62,064 bases of DNA, taken from assembly GCF_001807485.1 (NCBI RefSeq), contig NZ_KV789186.1, forward strand, positions 69,830 to 131,893. The letters run 5' to 3'. The position numbers and the translations under genes were made by a program. Below, in pieces: positions 24,506-33,891 of this stretch. Numbering within the stretch: the first letter of the stretch is position 1; each line of letters opens with the position of its first letter. Source of the DNA: Corynebacterium sp. HMSC08A12 (GTDB lineage Bacteria; Actinomycetota; Actinomycetes; Mycobacteriales; Mycobacteriaceae). The notes beneath the pieces were generated by a model. The model had not been told where the DNA came from, ran no database searches, and saw nothing but the letters and a program-made list of their open reading frames with translations.

Positions 24506-24593
24506 TACACCCCGTTCGTAATAAGCCTCAATACCCCACCAGCGCCACCCGCACCCCAGCCCCTCACGCGCAGCGCCAACCCCAGGCAAGCAA

Positions 24594-24630
24594 AAGCCAC
24601 CGCCCCAGGCAGCACCTAGGGCAGTGGCTT
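24594..24630 (-). terminator. Rho-independent terminator of cmytB
   Basis: On the minus strand AAGCCACTGCCC pairs with GGGGCGGTGGCTT in a 12-bp stem followed by TTGCTTGCC, 34 bases beyond the cmytB stop. Confidence 0.7.
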
Positions 24631-24664
24631 TAAGAGTTTAGGAAATCGCTAGAGCGTCCTAAGT

Positions 24665-25678
24665 TTAGGCACCCAGCGCGCGCAGGATGTGCGGGCGAGC
24701 CTTGCTCAGCTCCGCATCCCAGTACGGCCATGCGTGCAGGCCGTTAATTGGGTAGCTCACAACCGGTCGAGCGCCAGCTGCGCGGGCAGCCATCTCGAAC
24801 TTCGCGGTGGAGGTACGCGCCATCCACTCCAGACCAATACCAGCAGCGACGCCCCTCGGATTCTCCAGGAACTTCTCGCCGCGGGAAGGAACGCCACCGG
24901 AGGCGGCCAGGTACAGCGGCATGCCACGGAAGCGGCCAGCCTGAACGGTCGGGTCATTGCGGAAGCGGCGCGGATCGACCGGGCTGCCCCACATGTCCCA
25001 GAGGTTTGCACCCTTGTCAGCGTCAGACATCGCGTACTGGATTCCGGCATACATACCCGGCCAGGTCGGGTTCAGGTAACCAGACAGGGAGGTCGCCTGC
25101 TTGAACTGGTTGCGGTGCCATGCGGCCAGGTTCATTGCGGCAGTACCGCCCATGGAAAGACCGACGATGGAATTGCGGGTCGGACTCACGCCGAAGTTGC
25201 GCTGCAGGTAGCCCGGCAGCTCGCGGGTCAAGAAGGTCTCCCAACGCGGCTTCTTCGGGCCACCCTTACCGCCGTACGGGCCCATCCAGTCCGTGTAGAA
25301 CTGAGCCTGCCCGCCGACCGGCATAACCAGGGTCACGTCATCGTTGACGAACTTCTTCACAGCGTTGCCCGACCAAACCCAGGCGTTCCAGTCCTGGCGT
25401 GCACGCAGACCGTCCAGCATGTAGACGCCAGCGTTACCGCCGCGGGAAGAGGGCTTGATCTGCACCTGGATCTTCTGCCCCATCGCCGGGGAGTAAACCC
25501 AGCAGTTCTGCAGGTAGTACTTGTGCTTGCTCCAGTGGCAGCCCGGGCGCAGGTGGCCACGGTTGTCAGCAGCAGCGGTGGGTGCAGTGACAACGGCCAT
25601 ACCCAGCGCAGTGGCAATAGCTACCAGGAACGCAGTGAGCTTGGAGCCCAGACCCTTGGTCTTCTTAGTCGTGTTCAT
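24665..25678 (-). CDS. cmytB: Secreted mycolyltransferase without LGFP repeats
   Basis: The 337-residue protein is a second Antigen 85-like mycolyltransferase. It has a signal peptide ending at APTAAA-D (about residue 37), the nucleophile Ser175 in GLSMGG, and the C-terminal His in NGLHAWPYW. Only the catalytic domain is present. Cys47 and Cys59 could form a disulfide. It corresponds in position to Cmt2 of C. glutamicum. Unlike there, no arabinofuranosyltransferase gene follows on its other side; ubiA is the next gene. A stem-loop lies in its probable 5' untranslated region. Confidence 0.92.
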   Translation of the reverse strand: MNTTKKTKGLGSKLTAFLVAIATALGMAVVTAPTAAADNRGHLRPGCHWSKHKYYLQNCWVYSPAMGQKIQVQIKPSSRGGNAGVYMLDGLRARQDWNAWVWSGNAVKKFVNDDVTLVMPVGGQAQFYTDWMGPYGGKGGPKKPRWETFLTRELPGYLQRNFGVSPTRNSIVGLSMGGTAAMNLAAWHRNQFKQATSLSGYLNPTWPGMYAGIQYAMSDADKGANLWDMWGSPVDPRRFRNDPTVQAGRFRGMPLYLAASGGVPSRGEKFLENPRGVAAGIGLEWMARTSTAKFEMAARAAGARPVVSYPINGLHAWPYWDAELSKARPHILRALGA

Positions 25679-25710
25679 GTAGTCCTAAATGTCTTGAAAC
25701 GTTCTGACGA

Positions 25711-25733
25711 GAGATGCGCCGAAGGCTCATCTC
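25711..25733 (-). promoter_or_regulatory. Stem-loop in the cmytB leader
   Basis: GAGATG and CATCTC, with inner GCC/GGC, close a small loop about 35 bases upstream of the start. It may stabilise or regulate the mRNA of this exported enzyme. Confidence 0.35.
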
Positions 25734-25940
25734 GAAACACAGGATGCGTGTACGTTACCAAATCTTTACGATCGCACTCAAAGTATTGATCGAATCTCTT
25801 TCACGAAACGCTACATCCCTAGAACCTTCTCAGCGAATCCTTAGAGGCGCCTAATCACACGCCTCCCTCGCTCCACTCACGCCACTGCAACCCCATCACT
25901 AGCAAGCTAGAAATCCAGCGCACCCCCCGAAAGTGCAGAA

Positions 25941-25971
25941 CGCCGACTCCCCCGCAAAGGAGAAGTCGGCG
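25941..25971 (-). terminator. Terminator of ubiA
   Basis: CGCCGACT pairs with AGTCGGCG, and an inner CTCC/GGAG extends the stem. The right arm overlaps the core of a dispersed TGACGCC element, here used as part of the stem. Confidence 0.55.
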
Positions 25972-25986
25972 TCACAAAGAAAGAAC
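25965..25986 (-). repeat. Dispersed T-rich/TGACGCC element, copy 10
   Basis: The minus strand reads TTCTTTCTTTGTGACGCCGA. It lies just past the ubiA stop, and its core forms one arm of the ubiA terminator. Confidence 0.6.
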
Positions 25987-25998
25987 AGAGAGTTAAAC

Positions 25999-27027
25999 CT
26001 AGAACAGCGGCACGATGTAAACCGCCATCGCCACACAGAACAGCCAGGCCAGAGCCAGCAACTGCAGGGTACGATCCTCGAGGGCGATCTCGTCGGGCGC
26101 GCCGCCCTCACCGCGGTCAACGTCCGCGGCGTAACGCAGAATCGCGATGGTAAACGGCACCATCGAGACCTGGTACCACACGGCGGCCACACCAGACTCG
26201 ACCGTCTGCGCCAGGCCAAAGCCCCACAGTGCGTAGCTCAGCACCACGGCGGTGGCGGCCAGAGTCCAAACAAAGCGCAGGTAGGTCGGGGTGTAGCTCT
26301 CCAGGGACTTACGGATCTTCGCGCCCGAGCGCAGCGAAAGCTTCAGCTCCGCGTAGCGCTTACCTGCCGCCATGAACAGCGAGCCGAACGCCGCGACCAG
26401 CAGGAACCACTGCGAAAGCAGGATAGAGGCAGCCACACCGCCGGCCATCGCACGCAGCATGAAACCGGAGCTCACCAGCGCAATGTCGATCACCGGCTGG
26501 TGCTTCCAGCCGAAGCAGTAGCCCAGCTGCAGCGCGATATACACCGCCACGACAATCGCCAGGTTCGTACCCGACGAGGCCAACAGCGAGCCACCAATCG
26601 CCGCAATGATCAGCACCACCGACATCGCGTACGCCAACCCCACCGGCAGCACACCCGCCGCGATCGGACGGAAGCGCTTGGTCGGGTGCGCGCGGTCGGC
26701 CTCCACATCGCGGGCATCGTTGATCAGGTAGATCGAGCTGGCCGCCAGGCAGAAGGCAATGAATGCGATCAGCACGTCCAGTAGTACGCGGCTGTGGAAG
26801 AGCAGCTCCCCGCCAGCAGCCGCAGGAGCCGCGATGACCAGCACGTTCTTGACCCACTGCTTCGGGCGCAGCGCCTTGATCATCGCCTCCGGCAGGTTGC
26901 GCGGCGGGCGCAGCTTCTTCGTTTCGGTGGCGGTGCTGGTCGCCTGGTTGGGATCTTCCAGCCCGGACGTGTGCGGCTCCGTGCCGATCAACGGCTCCGG
27001 CCGGCCGTTGCTAGGCTGTTCGCTCAC
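25999..27027 (-). CDS. ubiA: Decaprenyl-phosphate phosphoribosyltransferase (DPPR synthase)
   Basis: The 342-residue polytopic enzyme joins PRPP and decaprenyl phosphate, the first step to decaprenylphosphoryl-arabinose. It belongs to the UbiA prenyltransferase superfamily. The conserved LRPKQWVKNVLV and the Asp-rich NDARDVEADRAHPTKRFRPIAAG motif are present, with a second Asp-containing loop (YAADVDRGE) near the C terminus. The start is GTG 27027 with AGGAGAAG upstream; it overlaps the stop of the phosphatase gene (GTGA). Its product is the substrate of that neighbour, so coupled translation makes sense. Confidence 0.94.
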   Translation of the reverse strand: MSEQPSNGRPEPLIGTEPHTSGLEDPNQATSTATETKKLRPPRNLPEAMIKALRPKQWVKNVLVIAAPAAAGGELLFHSRVLLDVLIAFIAFCLAASSIYLINDARDVEADRAHPTKRFRPIAAGVLPVGLAYAMSVVLIIAAIGGSLLASSGTNLAIVVAVYIALQLGYCFGWKHQPVIDIALVSSGFMLRAMAGGVAASILLSQWFLLVAAFGSLFMAAGKRYAELKLSLRSGAKIRKSLESYTPTYLRFVWTLAATAVVLSYALWGFGLAQTVESGVAAVWYQVSMVPFTIAILRYAADVDRGEGGAPDEIALEDRTLQLLALAWLFCVAMAVYIVPLF

Positions 27028-27626
27028 TGACTCTTCTCCTCACTGTTTTTCTTTGTGACGCCCCCACGTCCCCCATCGACAACCCTGCGCACGGCGATGG
27101 CCGTGGCAGCGCCGATGCAGCTTCCGAGGGCGACGTCAGAGGGATAGTGTACGCCCAACACCATGCGCGACAGCGCCATCGCCGGGATGCCCACGAGGGG
27201 CAGCGCCCCGGTGCGGTTGTTCGCCGACTGGGCAAAGGCCACGAGGGCGGCGGTGGAGCTGGTTGCGTGCGAAGACGGGAAGCTGAGCTTCGAGGGAGTA
27301 CCGACGCCGATCTTAATGCGCGGATCGTGCGGGCGGGGGCGGCGGATGATGCGCTTGAGCACCACACTGGCGGCGTGCGCCAGGAAGGCGCTGACGCCCA
27401 CGGTCAGCCATCCGCGGCGTTCCGGCCCGTCGGCAGGCTTGCCTTGCGCGGCGGCCAGGCCGTAGCCCAGGGCGGCGGAACCCATCCAGCCGAGGGCATG
27501 CTCGCCGAAGTGGCTCATGCCCCGGGCGGTGGGCAGCACTCCCGGCTTGTCGGTCAGCTGCTTCTGCAGTGCGACCAGCAGGTCGGATTCGCCCAGCGGG
27601 TCGCCGCTTACGCTTGTGGCGCTCAT
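27024..27626 (-). CDS. PAP2 phosphatase, probable DPPR phosphatase
   Basis: The 200-residue protein has the three PAP2 motifs: KRIIRRPRP, FPSSHATSS and SRMVLGVHYPSDVALG. It is the counterpart of Rv3807c, proposed to remove the 5-phosphate from decaprenylphosphoryl-5-phosphoribose made by UbiA. Several hydrophobic segments place it in the membrane. It overlaps ubiA by four bases. Its C-terminal tail (GGRGGVTKKNSEEKSQ) is encoded partly by a dispersed element. Confidence 0.88.
   Translation of the reverse strand: MSATSVSGDPLGESDLLVALQKQLTDKPGVLPTARGMSHFGEHALGWMGSAALGYGLAAAQGKPADGPERRGWLTVGVSAFLAHAASVVLKRIIRRPRPHDPRIKIGVGTPSKLSFPSSHATSSTAALVAFAQSANNRTGALPLVGIPAMALSRMVLGVHYPSDVALGSCIGAATAIAVRRVVDGGRGGVTKKNSEEKSQ
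27045..27065 (+). repeat. Dispersed T-rich/TGACGCC element, copy 11
   Basis: TTTTTCTTTGTGACGCCCCC encodes, antisense, the GGVTKKN tail of the PAP2 phosphatase just before its overlap with ubiA. Confidence 0.65.
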
Positions 27627-27686
27627 TGTTTCTGCGTTGTCCTTAACTTCAGTAGCTTCGGTCTGGCTCGGTTTCAGTATGGGGCG

Positions 27687-29750
27687 TTAGTTTTCAGCCG
27701 CGCGCTCGGGCTCGAAGATCTGCGCCCAGCCTTCCCGGCTGGTCAGGTACGGGTGAGCGGCCCGGTAGGCATCGCGGAGCTCGTCGAAGCGGTCCGCGAC
27801 CTGCTTCTGCAGGCGCATGGACTCCTGCGCCAACGCGAGCATTTGGCCGCGGTCGCGCTTGCGGTACACCACTCCCTTGCCATCGGCGGTGGTCACGGTC
27901 GCCCCGTCCACGCGGGAGAGGCTGAACCAGCGGGCTTCGATGGGCGGGAGGTTCACCTGCGGGGCGTGGTGATGGCGGGCGTCGGCAGGCTTGGCGTTGT
28001 TCAGCAGACCCTTGGCAAGCGTGACAATCTTGGCCTTCTTGCTCAGCGGAATGCGCGTGAGGTCGGCCGGTCCGCCCGTCGCGGCGGGCAGGTCGGTGGC
28101 CGACGGGATAACGACCGCGTCGGAGTAGTTCTTGCGCAGCTTCGCGATGCGCGGCAGAGAAGTCTCCAGGATGTCGAACAGCTGATCCGGACCAGCCAGG
28201 AAGTCCTTCATCGCCTCGTTCTGGATGGCAACGGTGGAATACTCCAGGCACAGCAGGTGCTTAGCGGTTGCCTTCGCCATCGAGGCAACGATGCCGCGCG
28301 GGCTGCCGTCGTGCTGGATCGCAGCAACAATCAGGCGGTTACGCAGGTGGAAGTATGCCTGCCAGTCGATGGCGTCGTCCTTATCGGACCAGGCCATGTG
28401 CCAGATCGCGATGCCCGGCCAGGAGGCCGTCGGGAAGCCAGCATCCTTCGCGCGCAGACCGAACTCGCCGTCGTCCCACTTGATGAACAGCGGGAGGGGC
28501 TGACCGATGGTTTTCGCGACAACGCGCGGGATCATGCACATCCACCAGCCGTTGTAGTCAACGTCGATGCGGCGGTGCAGATCCTTGGAGTTCTCCGAAC
28601 TATTCGGAGTGCCGTAGCCCTTGCTCACCACGTCCCGGGCCACCGGCGCGATCGGCTGGCCTGCCGCGTTGTGGGCCGCACCATCACCCAGGTCACGCAG
28701 CGGGTGCTGGTAAAAGTCGTGGTCGTAGTGGGTGTGGGGCGCGGCGGTCCACATGAAGGAGCCCCGGTCGATGACCTCGCCCATGGTGTGCAGGTGGCTG
28801 CGCTCCTGCAGGTTCAGCATCTGGCCACCGATCAGCATCGGGGACTTCGCGTAGCGGGCGGCCGCCAGGGCGCGCAGCACGCTATCGGGCTCGATGGCGA
28901 TGTCGTCGTCCATGTACAGGATGTACGGGCTGTTGGTGCCACGCTCCTCATGGAGGGCCTCGTACATGATGCGGGAGTAGCCGCCGGATCCGCCCAGGTT
29001 GCCCTGCTGCACGATGCGCAAACGGTCGCCGAAGTGCTCCGCAACCTCGTCGAAGTCCGGTTCGTCGGCGGGGTGCTTGTCGCCCTGGTCGGGCATGATG
29101 ATGGCTTCGATACGGCCGTCGACCTCGGGGTCGGAAGCGAGTGCGTGAAGTGCTGCAACCGCGTCGGCCGGACGGTTGAACGTCGGGATGCCGATGGTGA
29201 CGCTCGGCTCAGCGGCCGGCAGCGTCTCGTCTTCGAAGGTCTGCTCGCCGGCCTCGACGGTGGCGTACCAACCCGCGGAGTGCAGGCGGGTTTCCTTCTC
29301 GCAGGTCAGGTCGAACCAGATCCAGCCGCCGTCCTCGAAAGGAGCCAGGGAGACAGTGAACTCAGCGACACCGTGGCCGTTTTCGTCAGTTTCGATCTGG
29401 GCACCCTCGATGCCGATGCGGGAGCCATCGTACTTGGAGCGGTACAGGTCTACGCGAGCCTCACCAGTGATTTCGATGCGCAGCTTGACCTCGTCCAGCT
29501 GGGACCAACGGCGCCAGTAGGAGGCGGGGAAGGCATTGAAGTAGGTCTCGAAGGAGGTCTCGCTGCCCGCGGGCAGGATCGCTTCGGTGCGGGAGACGGC
29601 GTTGACGCGGCCGGGGGTGGTGGCCTCGTTCTCCACAAAGTACAGGGAGCGCACGTTGCGCGGTTCGCCACGCTTCGGCAGCAGGATGCGTGCTAGGCGG
29701 GTGGCGTCGACCCCATCGTTGGTATTGGCTTTCACTGGCTGAGCGTTCAT
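27687..29750 (-). CDS. glfT2: Galactofuranosyltransferase GlfT2
   Basis: This processive GT-A glycosyltransferase builds the galactan of arabinogalactan with alternating beta-1,5 and beta-1,6 Galf. The N-terminal beta domain contains the family sequence TYFNAFPASYWRRW. The catalytic domain has SVTIGIPTFNRPADAV, the metal-binding YMDDDI and the WDDGEFGLRAKDAGFPT segment, with the WH motif in AIWHMAW. The frame is open to ATG 29810. I prefer ATG 29750 (MNAQPVKANTND, 687 residues) because mycobacterial GlfT2 begins only about a dozen residues before the equivalent LPKRGEPRNVR. It precedes the PAP2-ubiA pair, separated by 60 bases. Confidence 0.94.
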   Translation of the reverse strand: MNAQPVKANTNDGVDATRLARILLPKRGEPRNVRSLYFVENEATTPGRVNAVSRTEAILPAGSETSFETYFNAFPASYWRRWSQLDEVKLRIEITGEARVDLYRSKYDGSRIGIEGAQIETDENGHGVAEFTVSLAPFEDGGWIWFDLTCEKETRLHSAGWYATVEAGEQTFEDETLPAAEPSVTIGIPTFNRPADAVAALHALASDPEVDGRIEAIIMPDQGDKHPADEPDFDEVAEHFGDRLRIVQQGNLGGSGGYSRIMYEALHEERGTNSPYILYMDDDIAIEPDSVLRALAAARYAKSPMLIGGQMLNLQERSHLHTMGEVIDRGSFMWTAAPHTHYDHDFYQHPLRDLGDGAAHNAAGQPIAPVARDVVSKGYGTPNSSENSKDLHRRIDVDYNGWWMCMIPRVVAKTIGQPLPLFIKWDDGEFGLRAKDAGFPTASWPGIAIWHMAWSDKDDAIDWQAYFHLRNRLIVAAIQHDGSPRGIVASMAKATAKHLLCLEYSTVAIQNEAMKDFLAGPDQLFDILETSLPRIAKLRKNYSDAVVIPSATDLPAATGGPADLTRIPLSKKAKIVTLAKGLLNNAKPADARHHHAPQVNLPPIEARWFSLSRVDGATVTTADGKGVVYRKRDRGQMLALAQESMRLQKQVADRFDELRDAYRAAHPYLTSREGWAQIFEPERAAEN

Positions 29751-29863
29751 TTGCTGAACACAGACCTCCGCGTAGGCATTAAAGACATTGGAATATATCC
29801 GATTATCCATGAAAGCCCGTCACAAGAGCTTGTGCGACACAGCCCCAGTTCAGCCCGAGTTAG

Positions 29864-30802
29864 CTAGGCCTCTACTTCAGACAACGAATCTAACTCTCGA
29901 GATTCCTGGGCTCCACGCCACGTAATAACGGCACCGGCCATCGCAATCAAAACGATGCCTGCCACCATGGACCAAGTGAGCTGATCGCCGGAAAAAGCCC
30001 AGCCCAGAATCGCGCCGATCACCGGGTCCAGGGCAAATAGCGTGCCAACGACCGCGGCCGAGACAATTCCAGCGGCAATCGTATCCACTACATAGGGCAC
30101 AACGGCGCCGATAAAGCCAGAGATGACGATGATGCCCCACATCGTGGCGTCAATATGCGGCACCGCGGAGACAGAGAACGGCGCGAGCACGAGTGCGGCA
30201 ACAACCACTGACAGCGCCAGATCGGGCATGCCACCGCCCTCGGTCTTGCCAACACGGGCGGCAAACAGCGTGTAGGCGCCGAAGAAAATCGCGCCGACCG
30301 CGCCGAATCCGATACCGACAATGTCCAGGTCATTGGAGGGCTGCGCGATCAGTGCAACCCCGACGAACGCGGCGATGGCCCACAGGCGGGAGCGCCACAT
30401 GGTCAGTCCTAGAAAAGACACGACGCAGGGGCCAAGGAAGTCGATGGTAACGGCGACACCCTGGGGCAGGCGGGCGATGGCTGCGTAAACCATCATGTTC
30501 ATCATGCCTATGGCGATGCCGTAGACCACGATGTTGAGGGCGCGGGCGCGCGTCATTCCGGACAGCTTCGGGCGGAAGATAACCACCATGATGATGGCGG
30601 CAGCGGTCATGCGCAGTCCCGATACGCCCGGCGCGCCGACCGTAGAAAGCATGTCCGTGACCAGCACCGCCGCAGCTTGGGTACCCAGGGACCCGACGAG
30701 AACCAAGAGGACCGGCGCCACTGGCAGGGCGAGGAATTTGCTCCCTCGCCGTGGCGACGCCTCTTGCTGGGTTGCCTTTGTTTGGGTTTTCTCACGCGAC
30801 AC
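29864..30802 (-). CDS. EamA/DMT-family exporter (RhtA-like)
   Basis: The 312-residue protein has about ten hydrophobic segments in two EamA repeats. LPQGVAVTIDFLGPCVVSF and LFALDPVIGAILGWAF are typical of RhtA-type amino-acid or metabolite exporters. The start is GTG 30802; the ribosome site is weak. It stands between glfT2 and glf with no evident link to galactan synthesis. The first 25 residues are a basic cytoplasmic extension. Confidence 0.8.
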   Translation of the reverse strand: MSREKTQTKATQQEASPRRGSKFLALPVAPVLLVLVGSLGTQAAAVLVTDMLSTVGAPGVSGLRMTAAAIIMVVIFRPKLSGMTRARALNIVVYGIAIGMMNMMVYAAIARLPQGVAVTIDFLGPCVVSFLGLTMWRSRLWAIAAFVGVALIAQPSNDLDIVGIGFGAVGAIFFGAYTLFAARVGKTEGGGMPDLALSVVVAALVLAPFSVSAVPHIDATMWGIIVISGFIGAVVPYVVDTIAAGIVSAAVVGTLFALDPVIGAILGWAFSGDQLTWSMVAGIVLIAMAGAVITWRGAQESRELDSLSEVEA

Positions 30803-30858
30803 CCGTGAAATATTAGTGCAGCCTCCTCTGACTGAAGGAACCGCGATCTAGCGACAAA

Positions 30859-30904
30859 ATAGTAAAGATAGTAAAAATAGTAAAGATAGTAAGAGATAGT
30901 AAGG
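30859..30904 (+). repeat. Five 9-10-bp tandem repeats before the AAA ATPase gene
   Basis: Units ATAGTAAAG, ATAGTAAAA, ATAGTAAAG, ATAGTAAGAG and ATAGTAAGG run head to tail. The last unit merges into the AAGGAGG ribosome site of the ATPase gene. The tract is A/T-rich in a GC-rich genome and could change length by slippage. Confidence 0.75.
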
Positions 30905-30911
30905 AGGCAAG

Positions 30912-32093
30912 GTGCCGTCCACTCCAGCTCGACCCAAGAACCCCTTCACCGCAACAGTCGGAAAAACGCCGCTAGTTCTCGCAGGACGCGATGAATACCT
31001 CCGCGACTTCGACACCGCCATCCAAGATGGCCCCGGAAGTCATGAACGTATCTCCATCATCACCGGCCCGAGGGGGATCGGCAAGACTGTTCTGCTAAAT
31101 GAGTTCGAAGCAGTTGCGAAAACCCATTCGTGGCACGTCATCTCTGAAACCACGACCCGTGGTTTCAACGACCGCATCCGCGACCGCGCCTTCAACCTCC
31201 TACAGGATCTTTCCGACGAACCCAAGCGTCGCCTCTCCGGCATCAATCTCTCTTACCTCGGCTTCGAGACCGAGGCTATTCCCTCCTTTTCGCCCACACC
31301 GACGTTGAGGTCGGTACTCGAAGAGCTTTTCGACCGACAGGCTGAGCTTGACGCCCGACTCAACCAAGAACCAGTCGGCCTGCTGATCACCTTGGACGAG
31401 CTGCACTACGCACACATGGACGAGATCATTGAGTTCGGGACAACCATTCAACATCTCGTCCGCGAAGACCGGGAGATTGCGATTGCGATGGCTGGCATTC
31501 CTGGTGCTGTGAAACCACTTCTTGCCGCTGACGAAGGTCGTAACCCTGTGACCTTCTTGCGTCGCGCGAACAAAATTGAAACCGGAATGGTGCCGTTTGA
31601 AGAAGTACACACTGCACTTGATAAGACCACCGAGCAGGTCGGGGTCTCTTGGACCCCGCAGGCACTCGACAACGCAACTAAGGCGACCGGTGGCTACCCC
31701 TTCATGATTCAGCTAGTTGGGCAACACGCTTTTCGTAACTACACCGGCGACGCGATCGACGAAAAAGCTGTATCTCGCGGAATTGGTGACGCCCGGAGAA
31801 AACTCGGACAGCTCGTGCACGAGCCTTCGATTGCGGATCTGTCTGAGGTCGACCGGACTTTTCTCATCGCAATGTCGACCGACGATGGCCCCTCTCGCAT
31901 GTCGGACATCGCGACTCGAATGGGCGTAGACGCGCAGTACGCGGGAAACTACCGCAAACGCCTCATTGATGCAGAGATGATCCGCCCAACGAGCCACGGG
32001 TTCGTCGATTACGAGCTGCCGTATATGCGGGAGTATTTACGCTCCCACCACGCGACCGATGCAATGGAACAGTTCTCCATCTGGCCGGAGTAG
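30912..32093 (+). CDS. AAA+ ATPase with winged-helix C terminus, accessory
   Basis: The 393-residue protein has a Walker A motif GPRGIGKT (residues 52-59), Walker B LLITLDE (about 157-163), a sensor-1-like AMAGIPGAV and a C-terminal winged-helix region (MSDIATRMGVDAQYAGNYRKRLIDAEMI). It resembles Orc1/Cdc6-like or STAND-type ATPases often found in accessory DNA. Start GTG 30912 has a near-perfect AAGGAGG. It sits alone between the transporter and glf, with codons that look less GC-biased than its neighbours, which suggests acquisition. Function unknown; a regulatory or defence role is possible, but nothing here proves it. Confidence 0.75.
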   Translation: MPSTPARPKNPFTATVGKTPLVLAGRDEYLRDFDTAIQDGPGSHERISIITGPRGIGKTVLLNEFEAVAKTHSWHVISETTTRGFNDRIRDRAFNLLQDLSDEPKRRLSGINLSYLGFETEAIPSFSPTPTLRSVLEELFDRQAELDARLNQEPVGLLITLDELHYAHMDEIIEFGTTIQHLVREDREIAIAMAGIPGAVKPLLAADEGRNPVTFLRRANKIETGMVPFEEVHTALDKTTEQVGVSWTPQALDNATKATGGYPFMIQLVGQHAFRNYTGDAIDEKAVSRGIGDARRKLGQLVHEPSIADLSEVDRTFLIAMSTDDGPSRMSDIATRMGVDAQYAGNYRKRLIDAEMIRPTSHGFVDYELPYMREYLRSHHATDAMEQFSIWPE

Positions 32094-32129
32094 GAACGCC
32101 TCCAAAGCGCCGCCCCCCCGATCCCAGCC

Positions 32130-33365
<1,236 letters not shown>

Positions 33366-33374
33366 CTAACTCAC

Positions 33375-33397
33375 TGTTTTTTGGTCATGACGCCACC
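33375..33397 (+). repeat. Dispersed T-rich/TGACGCC element, copy 12
   Basis: TTTTTTGGTCATGACGCCACC lies in the 76-base gap between glf and the TIGR02611 gene. Three extra bases (GGT) separate the T run from the core. Confidence 0.55.
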
Positions 33398-33423
33398 TCG
33401 GTGTGCCGCCCGGTGCAGCGATT

Positions 33424-33885
33424 TCAGGCAAGCGGTTCTTTAAACCCGGCCCAGTCGGGCAGCTCCTCCACCCACTCCCCTAGCCAGGCTTCCGCGAAGC
33501 CGAGCATTCCGGTGTTCCACATCACCCAGAAGATGCCGCTGAAGACCACGGCGCAGCCCGCCAGGAAGCCCACGCCGATGAAGCTCTTGGTCGCCGCCCC
33601 CTGCCGCTTCCAATACTCCTCGAAGCTGTCGTATTTCCGTAGTCCCCAATCCAGCAGTCGGTTGGGCCAGGCCATCTCGAAGGAGAGCACGCCGATGCCG
33701 AAGAACAGCATGAACCAGCCTGGCCCGGGAGTGGGGATAATGAGGATGCCGCCGACCACCAGCAGCCACCCTATGAGCAGCGTCAGCGGGCCGACCAGGA
33801 ATCCATAGCTGCGCTTCTTCAGCCCCTCGTGGCGCACCTGCAGCTGGGCTACCTTCCGACGTACGTTTTCGCTCAGCTTGGACAT
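33424..33885 (-). CDS. TIGR02611-type membrane protein
   Basis: The 153-residue protein contains the family signature IIPTPGPGWFMLFFGIGVLSFEMAWPNRLL between hydrophobic segments, with a third helix (FIGVGFLAGCAVVFSGIFWVMW). The TIGR02611 family is restricted to Actinobacteria and has no known function. It lies six bases downstream of the HAD phosphatase gene, so the two are probably cotranscribed with the acyltransferase gene. Confidence 0.8.
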   Translation of the reverse strand: MSKLSENVRRKVAQLQVRHEGLKKRSYGFLVGPLTLLIGWLLVVGGILIIPTPGPGWFMLFFGIGVLSFEMAWPNRLLDWGLRKYDSFEEYWKRQGAATKSFIGVGFLAGCAVVFSGIFWVMWNTGMLGFAEAWLGEWVEELPDWAGFKEPLA

Positions 33886-33891
33886 GACTGC

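Larger units (their letters stand above)
24169..24664. other. Gene-free region between two mycolyltransferase genes
   Basis: I see no convincing gene here. It holds the cmytA promoter region (minus strand), an AAAGCGCTTT palindrome, a partial DtxR-like sequence (GGTTAGCCTA at about 24444), a dispersed TGACGCC element and the cmytB terminator. Two short open frames lack ribosome sites and look like chance. Confidence 0.5.
25679..25998. other. Gene-free region where aftB would be expected
   Basis: This 320-base gap contains the cmytB promoter (minus strand, possible TTGAGT / GTAACG) and the ubiA terminator. It has no coding potential that I can support. In C. glutamicum and M. tuberculosis the aftB gene lies here. 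Confidence 0.55.

Noticed and set aside
27147..29696. An 849-codon open frame on the plus strand.
   Set aside because: It is antisense to glfT2 and PAP2; its composition is that of a shadow frame.
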